Origin: Rhizobium etli CFN 42 | GTDB taxonomy: Bacteria > Pseudomonadota > Alphaproteobacteria > Rhizobiales > Rhizobiaceae | Length of the DNA: 64,000 nucleotides | Assembly: GCF_000092045.1 (NCBI RefSeq) | Contig: NC_007766.1 | Location: forward strand, 186,001 to 250,000 | Direction: 5' to 3' | Shown here: positions 1-9,398 of the stretch, one piece after another | How positions within the stretch are numbered: position 1 is the first letter of the stretch | Layout: every line of letters starts with the position of its first letter | Position numbers and translations under genes: made by a program | Notes under the pieces: generated by a model | The model's input: only the letters and a program-made list of their open reading frames with translations | The model's database searches: none | Told to the model about the DNA's origin: nothing

Positions 1-726
1 CGCATCGACCGGTTGAGCAAGGCTTCGATAACCATCCTTTCGCAAACCGTCGACATATCCGGTCTGGCGACGAAGGGCCTGCGGAAAGGCAAGCGGGTCG
101 CCGTCTTCGGCATCCGCAAACCAGACGGCACGATCGTTGCCCGGCGTATCGAAACCCGCTCCGTCTCGGATGGCGCCCATGTCCGCGGGATCCCCGTCAA
201 GAGCGGCAATCGCGTCCTGATCGGCGGCCTTTCGCTCGGAGGCACGCACCGCCAATTGGTCGGCAAGCAAACCGTCGTTTATCTCAAGACGGCGGCTGAT
301 CGGTTGGCGATCACCCGCATTCAGCCCGAACCGGTAGTGCCGGGCCTCAAACGCGGTACCGTCAATATCGAAACCTTCCGGGCGAGCGACAAGGACGGAC
401 CGAGGTCAGGCCCCGTGGGTTCGCCGCCTTTCGGATCGATGCGGCTATCTCAGGATGGTCACGGCTTCGTTGATATCGGCGTGCGGGATTCGAACAAACT
501 GACCGGTTTTCCAAACCCGCATCCTCCCGGCGGCATCGATTCCCGGCCGCCGCGCGGCTTCTGGGGCGATCCGCCGCATGATCACCCACCCTTTGGCAGA
601 GCCGGTCCTGACGGCTTTTCCGGCCCGGGCGGACCAGGACCGGGACCGGGACCGGAACCGGGACCGAACGGTCCGCCGCCGGGACCGCCACCGGGACCGC
701 CACCGGATTTTCCAGGACAGCCCTGA
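1..726 (+). CDS. DUF5666-like protein with Pro/Gly-rich tail (5' end outside window)
   Basis: The reading frame is open to the left edge, so the true start lies upstream. The visible first ~110 residues read as short beta-rich repeats of the type found in DUF5666 proteins: runs such as KGLRKGKRVAVFG and a following RGIPVKSGNRVLIGG segment look like two related barrel-like units. From about residue 175 the chain becomes low-complexity, ending in a Gly/Pro-rich tail with repeated PGPGP and PPPGP units. No membrane segment is visible in the part seen. Function is unknown; proteins with such domains are often exported. The tail alone could mislead similarity searches. The next gene is about 180 bp away and separated by two strong inverted repeats. 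Confidence 0.6.
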   Translation, partial: RIDRLSKASITILSQTVDISGLATKGLRKGKRVAVFGIRKPDGTIVARRIETRSVSDGAHVRGIPVKSGNRVLIGGLSLGGTHRQLVGKQTVVYLKTAADRLAITRIQPEPVVPGLKRGTVNIETFRASDKDGPRSGPVGSPPFGSMRLSQDGHGFVDIGVRDSNKLTGFPNPHPPGGIDSRPPRGFWGDPPHDHPPFGRAGPDGFSGPGGPGPGPGPEPGPNGPPPGPPPGPPPDFPGQP

Positions 727-747
727 CGGCGCGACTGAGCATTTGAC

Positions 748-768
748 AAATGGGAAATTTTCCCATTT
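748..768. terminator. perfect inverted repeat after the DUF5666-like gene
   Basis: AAATGGGAAA and TTTCCCATTT form 10-bp arms around a single central T. It lies 22 bp after the stop codon of the preceding gene. It could be a terminator or an operator, because a long T run is lacking. Confidence 0.4.
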
Positions 769-816
769 ATTGTCTTTGCGAGCTCTCGTTCGGGTGATTC
801 CGAAATAGGGCTTGCC

Positions 817-856
817 GATTGGCTAACGGGTACCGCCCCACACCCGCTAGCCAATC
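817..856. repeat. 15-bp-arm inverted repeat
   Basis: The arms GATTGGCTAACGGGT (817-831) and ACCCGCTAGCCAATC (842-856) are complementary except for one position, with a 10-nt loop. It sits between the DUF5666-like gene and the small hypothetical gene. A structured leader, a terminator or an intergenic repeat are all possible. Confidence 0.45.
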
Positions 857-909
857 GTTGATCTCCCATTGCCCGACCGTCAAACACCGCGTTCCCGAGT
901 AACCTCACC

Positions 910-1224
910 ATGGATGGCTCCCTCCGCCCGAAGGCCCGTCCGAACCAAACCCTCGTCGCTCAAGAGGAACAGACATTGCTTTTGCTGGAACGCAAACCCG
1001 AGATGCCGATGGAGATGGACGAACCGAACATCGTCACAACCTGGGAAAACCGCACGCAAATCATCGAGATCATGCATAGCGCGCGCGAGATGAGCCAAGA
1101 ATTCCAGGATCTCTGGGATAAAAGCGGCGGAATGGGCCGACTCAGCCAGGACGATACGGATAAGCTGATCGAGCTTCTGCGTGAAATCGGCGACCTGAAT
1201 GAAATGCTGAAACGCCTGGCATAG
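910..1224 (+). CDS. small hypothetical protein, mostly helical
   Basis: I do not recognise this 104-residue product. From about residue 35 it is acidic and reads as amphipathic helix (IIEIMHSAREMSQEFQDLW, then LIELLREIGDLNEMLKRL), which supports real coding. The first 30 residues look less convincing and the Shine-Dalgarno match before the ATG at 910 is poor. Internal ATGs at 1003 and 1009 are possible alternative starts. No domain, signal peptide or membrane segment is visible. It stands alone, 580 bp before the chemotaxis gene. Confidence 0.45.
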   Translation: MDGSLRPKARPNQTLVAQEEQTLLLLERKPEMPMEMDEPNIVTTWENRTQIIEIMHSAREMSQEFQDLWDKSGGMGRLSQDDTDKLIELLREIGDLNEMLKRLA

Positions 1225-1806
1225 CAGACGGGCCGGTAAGGGACGTCAGAGGTCCCATGGAGAAATCAGGCGATCGACACGGTCGACAGGGCCAATTCAG
1301 AATCATGACTGACAAGCCAAGCGATCACGGCTTCGTTTGGCGATTTTCCAAAATTTCCGAACAATGTTGAAATCGGGAAAATCAAAGCTCAATGCCCTTA
1401 TGAAGCTGCTTGCCGTCCTTGATGACGGCTTCAAGATCGATGTCCGTCCCGCTTTGAAAGCCGGGCATAGAAGGACATCGCCGGCTCTCGCCCGGCTTCA
1501 CCTATTTCATAGGATTCCAGAGATTGCTCGACAATGTCGGCTGTTGAGCGATTTTTGCGGCGGGCTAGACAAGTGCGCTAGATCCCGCGCCTTTGCGCTT
1601 CGGACGGAAAGCTGCGGTTCGGCCATCTGATCTCACTGCAACGAAGGTGATGTTATCCGCGTCAGCCATCAAGATGGCTGGGGATGGCTAGCTGAACAGC
1701 CACAGGGCTGATCACCCCAATTTTGGACGGTTACTCGACCCTGGACAGTTAGTCGACTTCGCGTCCGGGTAAGAAGTTAACCATATTTCAGCGTTCTTGA
1801 GAAATA
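1225..1806. other. long intergenic region with IS-end-like direct repeats
   Basis: No convincing gene is seen; the one short open frame here (1337-1630) has composition and residues unlike a protein. Near the right end two imperfect direct repeats occur, GGACGGTTACTCGA at 1725-1738 and GGACAGTTAGTCGA at 1743-1756 (12 of 14 identical). Such closely spaced repeats resemble the ends of some insertion sequences, but no transposase is present. Confidence 0.35.
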
Positions 1807-3684
1807 ATGGCATACGTAGATCAGGCATCTCGAAGAAGAGAAGCCCAAAGTTATTTGGAGAGAGTCTTGGCATTTACCATTGCGCGCAGCCTGGTGGCGT
1901 TTGGCATCGCCGTTTCAGCCGGTCTTTTCATGTCGATTGGATTGCAGCAATCGGCGCTTCAAAGGCTGAAAGTCAATGGCCCGGTTTACGAGCAGGTAGT
2001 CTACGGCAAGGATCTCATCGCCGATATATTGCCGCCGCCTCTCTTTGTGGTCGAATCCTACATGCTGTCCTTCGAGGCCAGCAAATTCCCCGAACTCACC
2101 GAAACCAATCTGGGGAAGATCGCCAATCTGAAAGCCGCTTACGACGACCGTCGCGCCTATTGGAAAACCACCCGGCTGCCGCAGTCTTTGAAGGATGAGC
2201 TCGAAAACGATGTGCTCGCCAAGGGCGATGTATTCTGGCAGGTGATGAACCGCGAAATCATCCCCGCCTTGAACGCGAAGGACGAAAGTAAGGCGCATGG
2301 TGCGATCGAGCAGTTGCGCGTCGCCTTCCATGCGCATCAGGATGCTGTGGAGAAACTCGTTGCAAATTCCGACGCTTTCCTGAAAGGCGAAGAGAGCAAT
2401 GCCGCTTCGGAAATCATAACCTGGACGATCTATGCGGGCGCCGCGGGCTTCGGTTCCTTCGCCCTGCTGCTGGTCGGGCTCTATTTTTTGCGCCGTCGAG
2501 CCATCGTGCCGCTGGATGGCATGAAGGCCTATATGGGCAACCTCGCCGAAGGCGATTTTTCAACCGAAGTCCCCTACGCCAACCGCTCCGACGAGATCGG
2601 CGCCATGTCCAAGGCTGTGGCGGTGTTCCGCCGCAATGCGCTGGAACGGCAAGACGCACAGAAACGCGAAACCGCGCTTCGCGATCAGGAATTCCAGCGT
2701 GAGCGTAGCCAGATGGCTGAAAAGGCTGCCGAGGAGCAGCGACGCGAAGCGGTGATCGAGGCGCTGACCTACGGCCTGGATCAGCTCTCGCTTGGCAATC
2801 TCGATTGCCGGATCACCACAGCCTTCGCCCCCGCTTACGAGACGTTGCGGGCGAAATTCAACAACAGCATGAATGCGCTTGGCGCCTCGATGGCGGAGAT
2901 CTCCCGGACATCCAGGCAGGTGGGCAGCTCTTCCGCCGGCATCACGGAGGCCGCCGACAGCCTTGCATCACGCACCGAACAGCAGGCCGCGATGCTCGAA
3001 GAGGCGACCGCCGCGCTCGGCGAAATGAACGCCAAGACGAAGGACGCTTCCGATCATGCCGGCAAGGCGACCGGAATGATGGCCGAGACTCGCAGCAGCG
3101 CCGAACATTCGGCCGCCGTCGTTCGCGAAGCGATCGACGCCATGCAAAGGATCGAAGGCTCGTCCGCCCAGATCGGCGAGATCGTCAACGTCATCGACGA
3201 GATCGCCTTCCAGACCAATCTCCTGGCGCTCAATGCCGGCGTCGAGGCCGCCCGGGCCGGCGAGGCGGGCAAGGGTTTCGCCGTCGTGGCGCAGGAAGTG
3301 CGCGAGCTCGCCCTCCGCTCGGCCAACGCCGCCAAGGAGATCAGATCTCTGATTTCCACATCATCGTCTGAGGTTTCCACAGGCGTGGAGCTCGTCAACC
3401 GTACCGGCAAGGCGCTTATGGAGATCGAAGGCCAGGTCGAGCAGGTTGCCGGCCTGATCGCCCGCATCGTTTCGGTATCTTCCGAGCAGGCCGTGGCGAT
3501 CGGGGAAATCAACGCCTCCGTCAATGCGCTCGACGAGGTCACGCAGCGCAACGCCGCCATGGCTGCGGAAACCGTCTCGGCCTGCCGCGCGCTCGGCGGC
3601 CAGACGCAGACGCTGGAAGGCGTTGTCAGCCGCTTCCAGATCGATGCGGCAGCTGCCGGATCGAGATCGCCGAAAGCGGCTTGA
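1807..3684 (+). CDS. methyl-accepting chemotaxis protein
   Basis: This is a 625-residue transmembrane chemoreceptor that would signal through CheW/CheA. A short cytoplasmic N-terminus precedes a first membrane helix at about 24-46. A roughly 155-residue periplasmic, helix-rich sensing domain follows, then a second helix at about 203-228, a HAMP linker (starting [18 protein letters not shown]) and the long coiled-coil signalling domain. The highly conserved hairpin tip lies near residues 459-505 ([20 protein letters not shown] and following). No CheR-binding C-terminal pentapeptide is visible. The ribosome site is weak. The gene converges on the ectoine catabolic operon 45 bp away, so sensing of a compatible solute is an attractive but unproven idea. 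Confidence 0.93.
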   Translation: MAYVDQASRRREAQSYLERVLAFTIARSLVAFGIAVSAGLFMSIGLQQSALQRLKVNGPVYEQVVYGKDLIADILPPPLFVVESYMLSFEASKFPELTETNLGKIANLKAAYDDRRAYWKTTRLPQSLKDELENDVLAKGDVFWQVMNREIIPALNAKDESKAHGAIEQLRVAFHAHQDAVEKLVANSDAFLKGEESNAASEIITWTIYAGAAGFGSFALLLVGLYFLRRRAIVPLDGMKAYMGNLAEGDFSTEVPYANRSDEIGAMSKAVAVFRRNALERQDAQKRETALRDQEFQRERSQMAEKAAEEQRREAVIEALTYGLDQLSLGNLDCRITTAFAPAYETLRAKFNNSMNALGASMAEISRTSRQVGSSSAGITEAADSLASRTEQQAAMLEEATAALGEMNAKTKDASDHAGKATGMMAETRSSAEHSAAVVREAIDAMQRIEGSSAQIGEIVNVIDEIAFQTNLLALNAGVEAARAGEAGKGFAVVAQEVRELALRSANAAKEIRSLISTSSSEVSTGVELVNRTGKALMEIEGQVEQVAGLIARIVSVSSEQAVAIGEINASVNALDEVTQRNAAMAAETVSACRALGGQTQTLEGVVSRFQIDAAAAGSRSPKAA

Positions 3685-3729
3685 GATGGCCGGCCGGCGA
3701 AACGCATCTCGCCGCGCCTGCCCGTCATC

Positions 3730-4737
3730 TCAGCGCGTCACCGTCGCGATCACCGCAACGCAGTCGCCTGGTTTGACGAGCCCCGGAAAATGCCGGGCGC
3801 AGAGAATACCGTCCATGGCGGCGCGGATCTCGCGCGGCGCCTCACCCGTCCGCCCGGTCGGATAGATGCGAGCGATGACCGCACCCTCGGTGACGACGTC
3901 ACCAAGGTCGATGACGGCTTCGATCAATCCACCCTCCTCCGCGAAGGAGAAACAGCGGCCATCCGGCATGTCCAGCCAGGTCGTCGGACCGCTATCGACG
4001 GCGCCGGCGACGATCCTCGCATGTCGCAGCACGTTTATCACGCCGCGTTTGGCGATCGCCGCACTCTTGGCGGTCGCGGTGCCGCCGCCGCCGAGTTCGG
4101 TGGTGATGAAGATCTTGCCCATTTCCTCGGCCGCCGTGTCGTACATGCCGACCGCATCGATCTCCAGCATCGTCATCGAATAGGGCGCGGCAAACGCCGT
4201 GACGAAGTCGAAGGCTTTTTGCTCCTGCTGCTTGTTGGGCAGAATGTGCGCGGCACAGAAGGGCAGAAAATCGAGCGTCTTTCCGCCGGAATGGAAGTCA
4301 AGGACGATATCCGCCATCGGCAGAAGCACACGCTGAAAATAATCGGCGATCTTTTCGGTCACCGTGCCGTCCGGACGACCCGGGAAGCTGCGGTTCATAT
4401 TGCCTCTGTCGATCGGCGAGGTCCGGGTTCCCGCAAGGAATGCTGGGTAATTCATTGCCGGCACGATGATGACAGCGCCGCTCACCTCCTCTGCCTGCAA
4501 CGCGCGGGCGAGATCGAAGAGCGCGATCGGTCCCTCGTACTCGTCGCCGTGATTGCCGCCGGTCAGAAGCGCAGTCGGTCCCTTGCCGTTCCTGACGACC
4601 GTTATCGGAATCATCACCGATCCCCAGGCGGAGTCGTCGCGGCTGTAAGGCAGCCTCAGGAAACCGTGCTGGACGCCCTCGGCGGTGAAATCGACCGTCG
4701 CGCTGATCGGCGACGGCCGCAAGCCAGTCTCTGTCAT
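3730..4737 (-). CDS. eutE: N-alpha-acetyl-diaminobutyrate deacetylase, ectoine catabolism
   Basis: The 335-residue product belongs to the succinylglutamate desuccinylase/aspartoacylase (zinc carboxypeptidase-like) family. Zinc ligands are visible in GGNHGDEYEG (His63, Glu66) and in the LDFHSGG motif (His149); the ELGGGG motif near residue 214 holds the likely catalytic Glu. By family knowledge DoeB removes acetate from N-alpha-acetyl-L-2,4-diaminobutyrate, the product of ectoine ring opening. It is the last gene of the minus-strand ehuABCD-eutABCDE operon, 7 bp after the ectoine hydrolase gene. The same gene is called doeB in Halomonas. The start gives the usual family length. Confidence 0.88.
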   Translation of the reverse strand: MTETGLRPSPISATVDFTAEGVQHGFLRLPYSRDDSAWGSVMIPITVVRNGKGPTALLTGGNHGDEYEGPIALFDLARALQAEEVSGAVIIVPAMNYPAFLAGTRTSPIDRGNMNRSFPGRPDGTVTEKIADYFQRVLLPMADIVLDFHSGGKTLDFLPFCAAHILPNKQQEQKAFDFVTAFAAPYSMTMLEIDAVGMYDTAAEEMGKIFITTELGGGGTATAKSAAIAKRGVINVLRHARIVAGAVDSGPTTWLDMPDGRCFSFAEEGGLIEAVIDLGDVVTEGAVIARIYPTGRTGEAPREIRAAMDGILCARHFPGLVKPGDCVAVIATVTR

Positions 4738-4744
4738 GACAGCC

Positions 4745-5926
4745 TCAATCCTTGACTATCAGCTTGCGCGCAACATCGGCGAGGCACTCGACACCGCTTT
4801 CGGTGATGAGAATGCTCTCCGTCGTCTCGAACCCCATGTCCTCCAACCAGAGGCCGGTCATGAAATGAAATGTCATGCCGGGCTTTAACTCCGTCCGGTC
4901 GCCGGGCCGCAGGCTCATGGTGCGCTCGCCCCAGTCCGGCGGATAGGAAAGGCCGATCGGGTAACCCGTGCGGTTGTCCTTGACGATGCCGTATTTCTTC
5001 AGGACCGCGAAGAAGGCGTTGGCGATATCCTCGCAGGTGTTGCCGGGCTTGGCGACCGCAAGACCGGCTGCCATGCCTTCCAGCGTCGCTTTTTCGGCGT
5101 CGAGAAAGGCCTGCGTCGGCTTGCCGAGGAAGACGGTGCGCGACAGCGGCAGATGATAGCGGTTGTAGCAGCCGGCGATTTCGAAGAAGGTGCCCTCGCC
5201 CTTCTTCAACGGCCGGTCGTCCCAGGTCAGATGCGGTGCGGATGCTTCGACACCGGACGGCAGCAGCGGCACGATCGCCGGATAGTCGCCGCCGATGCCG
5301 TCGACGCCGCGCGTGCCGGCGTCATAGATTTCCGCGACGAGATCGCACTTGCGCATGCCGACCTCGATCTTGTCGAAGATGCGGGCATGCATGGCTTCCA
5401 CGATCCGGGCCGCATTGCGCATGTATTTGATCTCGGTCTCGCTCTTGACCGCGCGCTGCCAGTTGACCAGCGCGGTCGCGTCGACGAAGCGCGCATTCGG
5501 CAGATGCCTCTGCAGCGCGGCGAAGGCCGCGGCAGAAAACCAGTAATTGTCCATCTCGACGCCGATCGTCAGCTTGGCGAAACCGCGCTCCGTCAGGATG
5601 CCGGAAAGGTAATCCATTGGATGACGCTCGGTGGATTGCACGTAGTGATCGGGATAGCCGACGATATTGTCGTGCCCGAGATAGGCGGTGAGCTTGGCGC
5701 CGTTGGCGTCCTGGCCGCGGCCGAACCAGATCGGCTCGCCCTGCGGCGGCACGATCACCGCCTGATGCACGTAGAAGGACCAGCCGTCATAACCGGTCAG
5801 CCAGGCCATGTTCGAGGGGTCGCTGACAATAAGCAGGTCGACACCCTTCGCCTCCATGGCACGCCGTGTCTTTTCCAGGCGCTCGGCATATTCTCCGAGC
5901 GAGAACTTCAGATGGGGTTGGGTCAT
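4745..5926 (-). CDS. eutD: ectoine hydrolase (M24-fold)
   Basis: This 393-residue protein has the two-part creatinase/Xaa-Pro dipeptidase layout: an N-terminal alpha/beta domain (about 1-165) and a C-terminal pita-bread domain (about 170-390). It is a good length match to DoeA. DoeA hydrolyses the ectoine ring to N-acetyl-diaminobutyrate. The full set of metal ligands of true M24 peptidases is not evident, as expected for an enzyme acting on a cyclic amidine. Its position between the cyclodeaminase-like eutC gene and the deacetylase eutE matches the known rhizobial ectoine operon. The synonym is doeA. Confidence 0.88.
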   Translation of the reverse strand: MTQPHLKFSLGEYAERLEKTRRAMEAKGVDLLIVSDPSNMAWLTGYDGWSFYVHQAVIVPPQGEPIWFGRGQDANGAKLTAYLGHDNIVGYPDHYVQSTERHPMDYLSGILTERGFAKLTIGVEMDNYWFSAAAFAALQRHLPNARFVDATALVNWQRAVKSETEIKYMRNAARIVEAMHARIFDKIEVGMRKCDLVAEIYDAGTRGVDGIGGDYPAIVPLLPSGVEASAPHLTWDDRPLKKGEGTFFEIAGCYNRYHLPLSRTVFLGKPTQAFLDAEKATLEGMAAGLAVAKPGNTCEDIANAFFAVLKKYGIVKDNRTGYPIGLSYPPDWGERTMSLRPGDRTELKPGMTFHFMTGLWLEDMGFETTESILITESGVECLADVARKLIVKD

Positions 5927-5958
5927 GTCTCTTCCCTTCTTCTCCGGCGCCGCGCCGG

Positions 5959-6951
5959 TCAGCTTTCGAATGTTGTGCCGGCATTCGCCGCGCCGGCGCG
6001 GGCAAAGGCGAGCGTGGCGATGGCGGTGTCCTGAATGCCGGTTCCGGTGAGGTCGGCGATGGTGATCTGGTCGTCGCCCGTCCTGCCCGGCATCCGCCCA
6101 GCGACGATCCGGCCGAGTTCGGCGAAATCGGCATCCCTTTCGACGAGGCCGGCTTCGATCGCATGGTGCAGCTCGCCGAGCCGGCGCGTCTGCTTCAGGC
6201 TGTCGGGGACATAGAGGCCGGCGCCGGCGATGGCCGCCGGATCGATCTCGTTCTTGTGCTCGGCGTCCGAGCCCATGGCCGTCAGATGCTGCCCGGGTTC
6301 GAGCCAGCCGGCATCGATGATCGGTTTTTCCGCTGGCGTGGTGGTCACGACGATGTCGGCGCCGGACATTGCTTGCCGCGGGTCAGATTTCGCCTTGACG
6401 GGAAAGCCGAGCCTTGCCGCCAGTTCCGCAGCAACGCCCTTAGCCTTGGCCGTATCCCGCGCCCAAATCCTGGCTTCACGGATCGGCCGCACCAGCGTCA
6501 ACGCTTCAAGCTGCAGCCGCGCCTGCATGCCGGCGCCGAAGATTGCCGCCACGTTGGAATTTTGTCGCGACAGATGTTTTGCCGCGACGGCACCGGCCGC
6601 GGCGGTGCGCACGTCGGTGAGATAGCCGTTGTCGAGAAGCAGCGCCTGCACCAGGCCGGTCCGGCTCGATAGCAGCACCATCATGCCATTGGTGCTCGGC
6701 AGACCGATTCTTGGATTGTCGAAGAAGCCGGGGCTGATCTTGATCGCGAAACCCTCGATGCCGGGGATGTAGGCGGTCTTCACATCGACCTCGCCCCGAT
6801 ACTCGGGAATGTCGAGCCGCAGGATCGGCGGCATGGCGACCGCCTTCGTTGCAAGCGCGGCGAAGGCCTGCTCGACGCAAGCGACCGCGTCGGGATCAAG
6901 CCCGACAATCACTCGCAATTCCGCTTCCGTCAGAATGATCATGCGGTTCAT
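5959..6951 (-). CDS. eutC: ornithine cyclodeaminase-like protein, ectoine utilisation
   Basis: The 330-residue product belongs to the ornithine cyclodeaminase/mu-crystallin family. A Rossmann NAD(P)-binding motif GAGMQA lies at 139-144, and a conserved active-site-type Lys lies in AIKISPG (Lys71). EutC is found with EutB wherever hydroxyectoine is used and is thought to act with it in converting hydroxyectoine into ectoine; the exact reaction is family inference. Its start codon overlaps the end of eutB by 4 bp, which indicates translational coupling. Confidence 0.85.
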   Translation of the reverse strand: MNRMIILTEAELRVIVGLDPDAVACVEQAFAALATKAVAMPPILRLDIPEYRGEVDVKTAYIPGIEGFAIKISPGFFDNPRIGLPSTNGMMVLLSSRTGLVQALLLDNGYLTDVRTAAAGAVAAKHLSRQNSNVAAIFGAGMQARLQLEALTLVRPIREARIWARDTAKAKGVAAELAARLGFPVKAKSDPRQAMSGADIVVTTTPAEKPIIDAGWLEPGQHLTAMGSDAEHKNEIDPAAIAGAGLYVPDSLKQTRRLGELHHAIEAGLVERDADFAELGRIVAGRMPGRTGDDQITIADLTGTGIQDTAIATLAFARAGAANAGTTFES

Positions 6952-7949
6952 GGGCCATCCTCCGTGAATGCCGCACCCTCGCCGTTGATCACCCGGCGGT
7001 GCTGTTCCATGTCGACATTCCGCCCGGAAAGGATCGCAACGATCGGGCCGCCGGGGCTGATCTTGCCCGCCAGCAGCGCTGCGATGCCGACTGCTCCCGC
7101 GCCCTCGGTGATCTCGCGCTCGCAGGCATAGGCATGACGCATGCCTGCGGCGATCTCCGCCTCGGTCAGCAGGACGACGTCGTCAAGAAGCGCCCGGCAC
7201 ATAGTGAAAGTCACGCGATTGTCGAGGCCGATGCCGCCGCCGAGAGAGTCGGCAAGGCTCCTCACCTCCTCGACCTGCACCGGCCGTCCGGCATCGAGGC
7301 TCGCCTTCATCGCCGCGCCCCGTTCCATCGTCAGGCCGATCACCTTCATCTTGGGATTGACACCCTTGATCGCGGCGGCGACGCCCGCCGCAAGGCCGCC
7401 GCCTGAAAGCGGCACCAGCACTGTTGCCACCTCAGGCAAGGCGTCGACGATATCGAGCCCGAGCGTCCCCTGCCCGGCGACGACGTCGGGATGGTCAAAA
7501 GGTGGGATCATCACCAGCCCCTCCTCTCGCACCAGCCGGTCGACTTCCTGCTGCGCCTCGTCCTGCGATCGCCCGACGATGCGCACATCGGCGCCGAGAC
7601 GGCGGATTTCCGCAACCTTGTTCTCTGGCACCAGCCGCGACATGCAGATCGTCGCAACCGCGCCTTGCGCCTTCGCGGCATGAGCAAGCGCCCGGCCGTG
7701 ATTTCCGGTCGAGGCGGCGACGACACCGCGCGCGCGTTCTACCGGTGACAATGACAGCACCGCATTGGTCGCCCCGCGCAGTTTGAAGCTGCCAGTCGTC
7801 TGGTGATGTTCGAGCTTCAGCCACACCGGAACGCCGGAAATCTCGGCAAGCGATGCCGACAGCACCATCGGTGTTTCGACGACCCAGCCGGCGATCCGCC
7901 GCGCCGCTGCGCGAATATCCTCCAGCGAAACCGGCAAGCTGCTCACCAT
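6948..7949 (-). CDS. eutB: threonine dehydratase-like PLP enzyme, ectoine utilisation
   Basis: This is a fold-type II PLP enzyme of the serine/threonine dehydratase family. The Schiff-base lysine lies in TTGSFKLRGA (about Lys56) and a glycine-rich phosphate loop (SGGGLAAGVA) occurs mid-protein. EutB is the presumed partner of EutC in removing the hydroxyl group of hydroxyectoine. I place the start at the ATG at 7949, just after the eutA stop and behind a GGGGAAGG stretch. An in-frame ATG at 7967 overlapping eutA would add six residues. It overlaps eutC by 4 bp at the other end. Confidence 0.85.
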   Translation of the reverse strand: MVSSLPVSLEDIRAAARRIAGWVVETPMVLSASLAEISGVPVWLKLEHHQTTGSFKLRGATNAVLSLSPVERARGVVAASTGNHGRALAHAAKAQGAVATICMSRLVPENKVAEIRRLGADVRIVGRSQDEAQQEVDRLVREEGLVMIPPFDHPDVVAGQGTLGLDIVDALPEVATVLVPLSGGGLAAGVAAAIKGVNPKMKVIGLTMERGAAMKASLDAGRPVQVEEVRSLADSLGGGIGLDNRVTFTMCRALLDDVVLLTEAEIAAGMRHAYACEREITEGAGAVGIAALLAGKISPGGPIVAILSGRNVDMEQHRRVINGEGAAFTEDGP

Positions 7950-7953
7950 GATC

Positions 7954-8742
7954 TCAGCCTTCCCCATAGGGCATCGTCATCAGCTGACCGAGCTCGGGCC
8001 GCGCCCGATCATCGCCGCAAAGCCTTAGGCAGGCCCAGGCGGTTGCGAGATTGCTGGTCACCACAGGCTTGCCGGTCTCGCCTTCGATGCGGGCGGCGAC
8101 CTGTGCGGCGCGCAGAGCAGTGCAGGAGATGAACAGCGCTTCGGACTGCGGCGCCAGCGCCTCACGCGCGAAGGCCGCGATCTCATCCGGCGCGATACGA
8201 GCCATCTCGCGGTCGTCGCTCAGGCCAAGGCAGGTGAAGCGGTCGATCGCAAAGCCGAGAGCTGCGAAATAATCCGCCATCGGCCGGCTGGTCTCGATCG
8301 TATAAGGCGTCAGCACCGAAATCCGGCGGGCGCCGAGCGCCTTCAGGCCCCTCACCGCCGCCGCCGTCGGCGTTACCACGGCAGTACCGGGTTTGGAGGC
8401 GTGGATCGCCTCCTCGATATTGCGGTCGCCGATGACGACTGACGCGGAGGTGCAGGAATACATGACGGCATCGAGCGCCTCACCCGGCAGGATCAGCCCT
8501 GCGCCTTCCGTCAGCGACGGCTGCATCTTCGTGAGGTTTTCCGGTGTCACCGGGTTGGCATAATGGATGCGGCTGACATAGACACCGATGCGGTCGCCGG
8601 CGACCATGCCCCGGAAGTCGACTTCGGTCGTGTGATCCGTCGCCAGGATGATCAGGCCGATGCGCTTTTCGAGCGGCCGGTCGTCCAGCCGTGGCCGCCG
8701 GCCGGCGGCAATGATTTCGATTGCTGCGGGCATCTCAGTCAT
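7954..8742 (-). CDS. eutA: maleate isomerase/Asp-Glu racemase-like protein, ectoine utilisation
   Basis: The 262-residue product is of the Asp/Glu racemase superfamily, nearest in style to maleate cis-trans isomerase and arylmalonate decarboxylase. The two catalytic cysteines of the family are visible in YSCTSAS (Cys97) and ISCTALR (Cys207). EutA is a standard member of ectoine/hydroxyectoine gene sets, but its chemical step is not settled in the literature I know. The gene overlaps the end of ehuD by 8 bp, so it belongs to the same transcript. Confidence 0.83.
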   Translation of the reverse strand: MTEMPAAIEIIAAGRRPRLDDRPLEKRIGLIILATDHTTEVDFRGMVAGDRIGVYVSRIHYANPVTPENLTKMQPSLTEGAGLILPGEALDAVMYSCTSASVVIGDRNIEEAIHASKPGTAVVTPTAAAVRGLKALGARRISVLTPYTIETSRPMADYFAALGFAIDRFTCLGLSDDREMARIAPDEIAAFAREALAPQSEALFISCTALRAAQVAARIEGETGKPVVTSNLATAWACLRLCGDDRARPELGQLMTMPYGEG

Positions 8743-9394
8743 CCATCCTGGCGTAGCGCTCCTCGAGCCAGCGCAAGCCCACCACCGAGACCAGGCTGAT
8801 GACGAGGAAGAAGACGCCGACGAGCGTCATCGGTTCGATGTAGCGATAGTTGCTGTTGGCGATGCTTTTGGCCTGGTTCATCAATTCCAGCACGGTGATC
8901 GCCGAAAGCAGCGGCGTTTCCTTGAACATGGCGATGAAATAATTGGCAAGCGCCGGGATCATCGGCGGGATCGCCTGCGGCAAGATTACGTGGATCCAGG
9001 CCTGGCGCGTCGTCAGATTGGTCGCCTTGGCCGCTTCCCATTGTCCGCGCGAGACGTTTTCGATGCCGGCGCGATAGACCTCCGCGGTATAGGTGGCGTA
9101 GTGAATGCCGATGCCGATGACGCCGGCGGTGAGCGGCGACAGCCGGATGCCGATATCGGGCAGCACATAAAAGATGAAGTAGAGCTGTACCAGCAGCGGT
9201 GTCCCGCGAATGAATTCCGAGACGAAGCCGACCGTCCGGGAAATGGCGGCGACCGGGGATCGCCGCGCAATGGCGAGGCCGAGGCCAACAACCATGGCGA
9301 CCGCAGCGCCGAGGATGGTGGCAAGAATAGTGATCTTGAACCCTTCGAGAAGGGTCGGCATGATCTGCCAGACGAACTCCCAATCCCATTCCAT
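8735..9394 (-). CDS. ehuD: ectoine ABC transporter permease
   Basis: The 219-residue inner-membrane permease is of the polar amino acid (HisM/GlnP) type. Several hydrophobic helices are visible, and the EAA loop contacting the ATPase reads QWEAAKATNLTTRQAWIHVI. It would pair with EhuC as a heterodimer. It ends inside the start of eutA and begins 4 bp after ehuC, which places it firmly in the ehu operon. The substrate assignment (ectoine and 5-hydroxyectoine) rests on gene order. Confidence 0.88.
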   Translation of the reverse strand: MEWDWEFVWQIMPTLLEGFKITILATILGAAVAMVVGLGLAIARRSPVAAISRTVGFVSEFIRGTPLLVQLYFIFYVLPDIGIRLSPLTAGVIGIGIHYATYTAEVYRAGIENVSRGQWEAAKATNLTTRQAWIHVILPQAIPPMIPALANYFIAMFKETPLLSAITVLELMNQAKSIANSNYRYIEPMTLVGVFFLVISLVSVVGLRWLEERYARMDD

Positions 9395-9398
9395 ATGA

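Noticed and set aside
1337-1630. 97-residue open frame before the chemotaxis gene
   Set aside because: No ribosome site, no recognisable domain, composition unlike neighbouring proteins, and isolated in a long intergenic region.
1725-1756. Closely spaced direct repeats resembling insertion-sequence ends
   Set aside because: No transposase or target duplication is visible, so an insertion sequence is not claimed; the repeats are only noted.
2805-3371. 188-residue plus-strand frame inside the chemotaxis gene
   Set aside because: It is an Arg-rich shadow of the receptor signalling domain with no family features.
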